Below, piece by piece: positions 5,686 through 6,876 of a stretch of DNA of 6,876 nt (positions are counted from its first letter, which is position 1; each line of letters opens with the position of its first letter). The notes under the pieces are model-generated. The model ran no database searches. It saw only the letters and a list, made by a program, of their open reading frames with translations, and was not told where the DNA came from. The stretch spans positions 1 to 6,876 of the forward strand of contig JBBPZZ010000083.1 of NCBI GenBank assembly GCA_038198445.1. The letters are read 5' to 3'. The stretch is from JACDDK01 sp038198445 (GTDB taxonomy: Bacteria > Actinomycetota > Rubrobacteria > Rubrobacterales > Rubrobacteraceae). The translations under genes and the position numbers were made by a program.

Positions 5686-6876
5686 ATGACCGTGGATTTT
5701 CCAGAAGGCTTTCTGTGGGGCGTGGCTACGGCGTCGTATCAGATCGAAGGGGCTGTGAACGAGGGCGGTAGAGGACCCTCGATCTGGGACACTTTCTCTC
5801 ACACGCCGGGCAAGGTCCTTCACGGAGATACCGGCGATACCGCCTGCGACCACTACCATCGTCTCGAAGAAGACCTCGATATGATGGCGGAGTTGGGCTT
5901 GCAAGCGTACCGCTTCTCCGTTGCCTGGCCTCGCATACAACCCGACGGCGGCGGCGCTACCAACCAGAAGGGTCTGGACTTCTACCGACGGCTGGTGGAC
6001 GGACTCCGGGAGCGTTCCATCGAGCCCATGCTCACGCTCTACCACTGGGATCTTCCGCAGGCGCTCGAAGACCGTGGTGGCTGGACGAACCGGGAGACGA
6101 GCGAACGTTTCGCGGAATACGCCGGTATCGTGTACGAAGCGCTATCGGAGAGCGTGAAATACTGGATCACGCTGAACGAGCCCTGGGTCTCCGCATGGCT
6201 GGGACATGGCTACGGCCTCCACGCGCCCGGCCACGCGGACCCCGCAAAGGCTCTGGCCGCCACCCATCATCTCTTGCTCGGGCACGGCCGTGCGATGCGG
6301 GTCATGCGCGATGCGGACGGGGGCAACCAGCTCGGTGTCACGATGAACCTGCATCCGGCTCTCTCCGGACGCGACCGTGACGCCGACCGGGAGGCCGCAT
6401 GGCGGGTGGACGGTCAGGCCAACCGGCTGTACCTGGACCCCGTTTTCAAAGGGAGCTATCCGGAGGACCTGATCTCCTTCTACCGCGAGCGTGGCGTGGA
6501 GCCGCCACCCGTCAGAGACGGCGATCTCGATACCATCTCCTCGCCCGTGGATTTCCTCGGCGTCAACTACTATTTTCGCCACCACGTCCGCGACGCGCCC
6601 GAAGGCGGCCCGCCGGAGGCGCCTTTCTCGGACCTGAATGCTCGTGCGATAATCCCGCACGCCGCCGAGAAGACCGCGATAGGCTGGCCCGTCGACCCGG
6701 AGGGACTGACGGAGATACTCGTACGGATAAAAGAAGAATACGCTGACCTTCCCATCTACGTCACCGAGAATGGCCGTGCCGTCCACGACTACGTCGACCC
6801 GGAAGGCAACGTGAAAGACGAAGAGCGCATCGCCTACCTCGCCGCGCACTTTCGGGCGGCGCGCGATGCGATGGAA
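5686..6876 (+). CDS. GH1 beta-glucosidase (C-terminus beyond the window)
   Basis: 397 residues are visible without a stop; family members have about 440-470, so roughly the last 50-70 are missing. The N-terminal GH1 signature is complete (FLWGVATASYQIEGA, 9-23). Further landmarks are RFSVAWPRI (76-84), YHWDLPQAL (119-127), TLNEPW with acid/base Glu165, LGVNYY (291-296) and YVTENG with nucleophile Glu361. Gln19, His120, Trp121 and Asn164 of the glucose-binding site are present. It should be a retaining cytoplasmic beta-glucosidase or a related beta-glycosidase; no signal peptide is seen. Two in-frame starts compete: ATG 5686 (AGGTGG five bases upstream) and GTG 5692 (GGAGG eight bases upstream); they differ by two residues. 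It probably acts in the same sugar-use pathway as the GH13 enzyme upstream, though the 271-base gap allows separate transcription. Confidence 0.93.
   Translation, partial: MTVDFPEGFLWGVATASYQIEGAVNEGGRGPSIWDTFSHTPGKVLHGDTGDTACDHYHRLEEDLDMMAELGLQAYRFSVAWPRIQPDGGGATNQKGLDFYRRLVDGLRERSIEPMLTLYHWDLPQALEDRGGWTNRETSERFAEYAGIVYEALSESVKYWITLNEPWVSAWLGHGYGLHAPGHADPAKALAATHHLLLGHGRAMRVMRDADGGNQLGVTMNLHPALSGRDRDADREAAWRVDGQANRLYLDPVFKGSYPEDLISFYRERGVEPPPVRDGDLDTISSPVDFLGVNYYFRHHVRDAPEGGPPEAPFSDLNARAIIPHAAEKTAIGWPVDPEGLTEILVRIKEEYADLPIYVTENGRAVHDYVDPEGNVKDEERIAYLAAHFRAARDAME

Noticed and set aside
6142..6849. 235-codon minus-strand open frame opposite the GH1 gene
   Set aside because: It is antisense to GH1 catalytic motifs, with no recognisable protein features.
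1..6876. CRISPR array, tRNA/rRNA gene, phage or defence system
   Set aside because: No regular direct repeats, tRNA-like arms or recognisable genes of these kinds were seen on either strand.

Overview
The window comes from a GC-rich bacterium, most probably an actinomycete. Frequent ATA (Ile) and AGG (Arg) codons together with a GC-rich background resemble Rubrobacter or a close relative. That placement is an inference from codon use and protein style; no rRNA or other marker gene is present.

Left part (1-1120). The start of a WYL/YafY-type regulator (minus strand, cut by the window edge) diverges from a small VOC/glyoxalase-fold gene (198-551). A perfect inverted repeat lies between them. 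Next comes a scrap of broken DNA: what looks like the first residues of an IS5-type transposase, with a one-base deletion, runs directly into the last third of an aldo/keto reductase (594-982). The two-thirds of the reductase that carry its catalytic residues are missing.

Middle (1071-2723). A minus-strand gene encodes a Tat-exported sugar-binding lipoprotein of a CUT1-type ABC importer. It is followed by a strong hairpin and by no permease genes. Its upstream region is shared with a divergent LacI-type regulator. That region has an AT-rich core with a near-palindrome centred on CG, a typical LacI-family operator shape, overlapping candidate -10 boxes on both strands.

Right part (2724-6876). 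A lacI-type gene, complete except for a one-base insertion near 3294 that splits it into two frames, is followed 41 bases later by a GH13 alpha-glucosidase (539 aa, all catalytic residues present). After a 271-base gap comes a GH1 beta-glucosidase that runs off the window end (397 residues seen, both catalytic Glu present).

Taken together, 1121-6876 is a glucoside uptake and hydrolysis locus: the lipoprotein captures an oligosaccharide or glucoside, permeases encoded elsewhere import it, and the two glucosidases hydrolyse alpha- and beta-linked glucosides in the cytoplasm under LacI-type control. The frameshift may have disabled that control, or may be a sequence error. I see no sign of a wholly new biological system. 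The points most worth checking are the broken regulator, the transposase/reductase junction and the two candidate operators. No tRNA, rRNA, CRISPR array or phage gene was seen.
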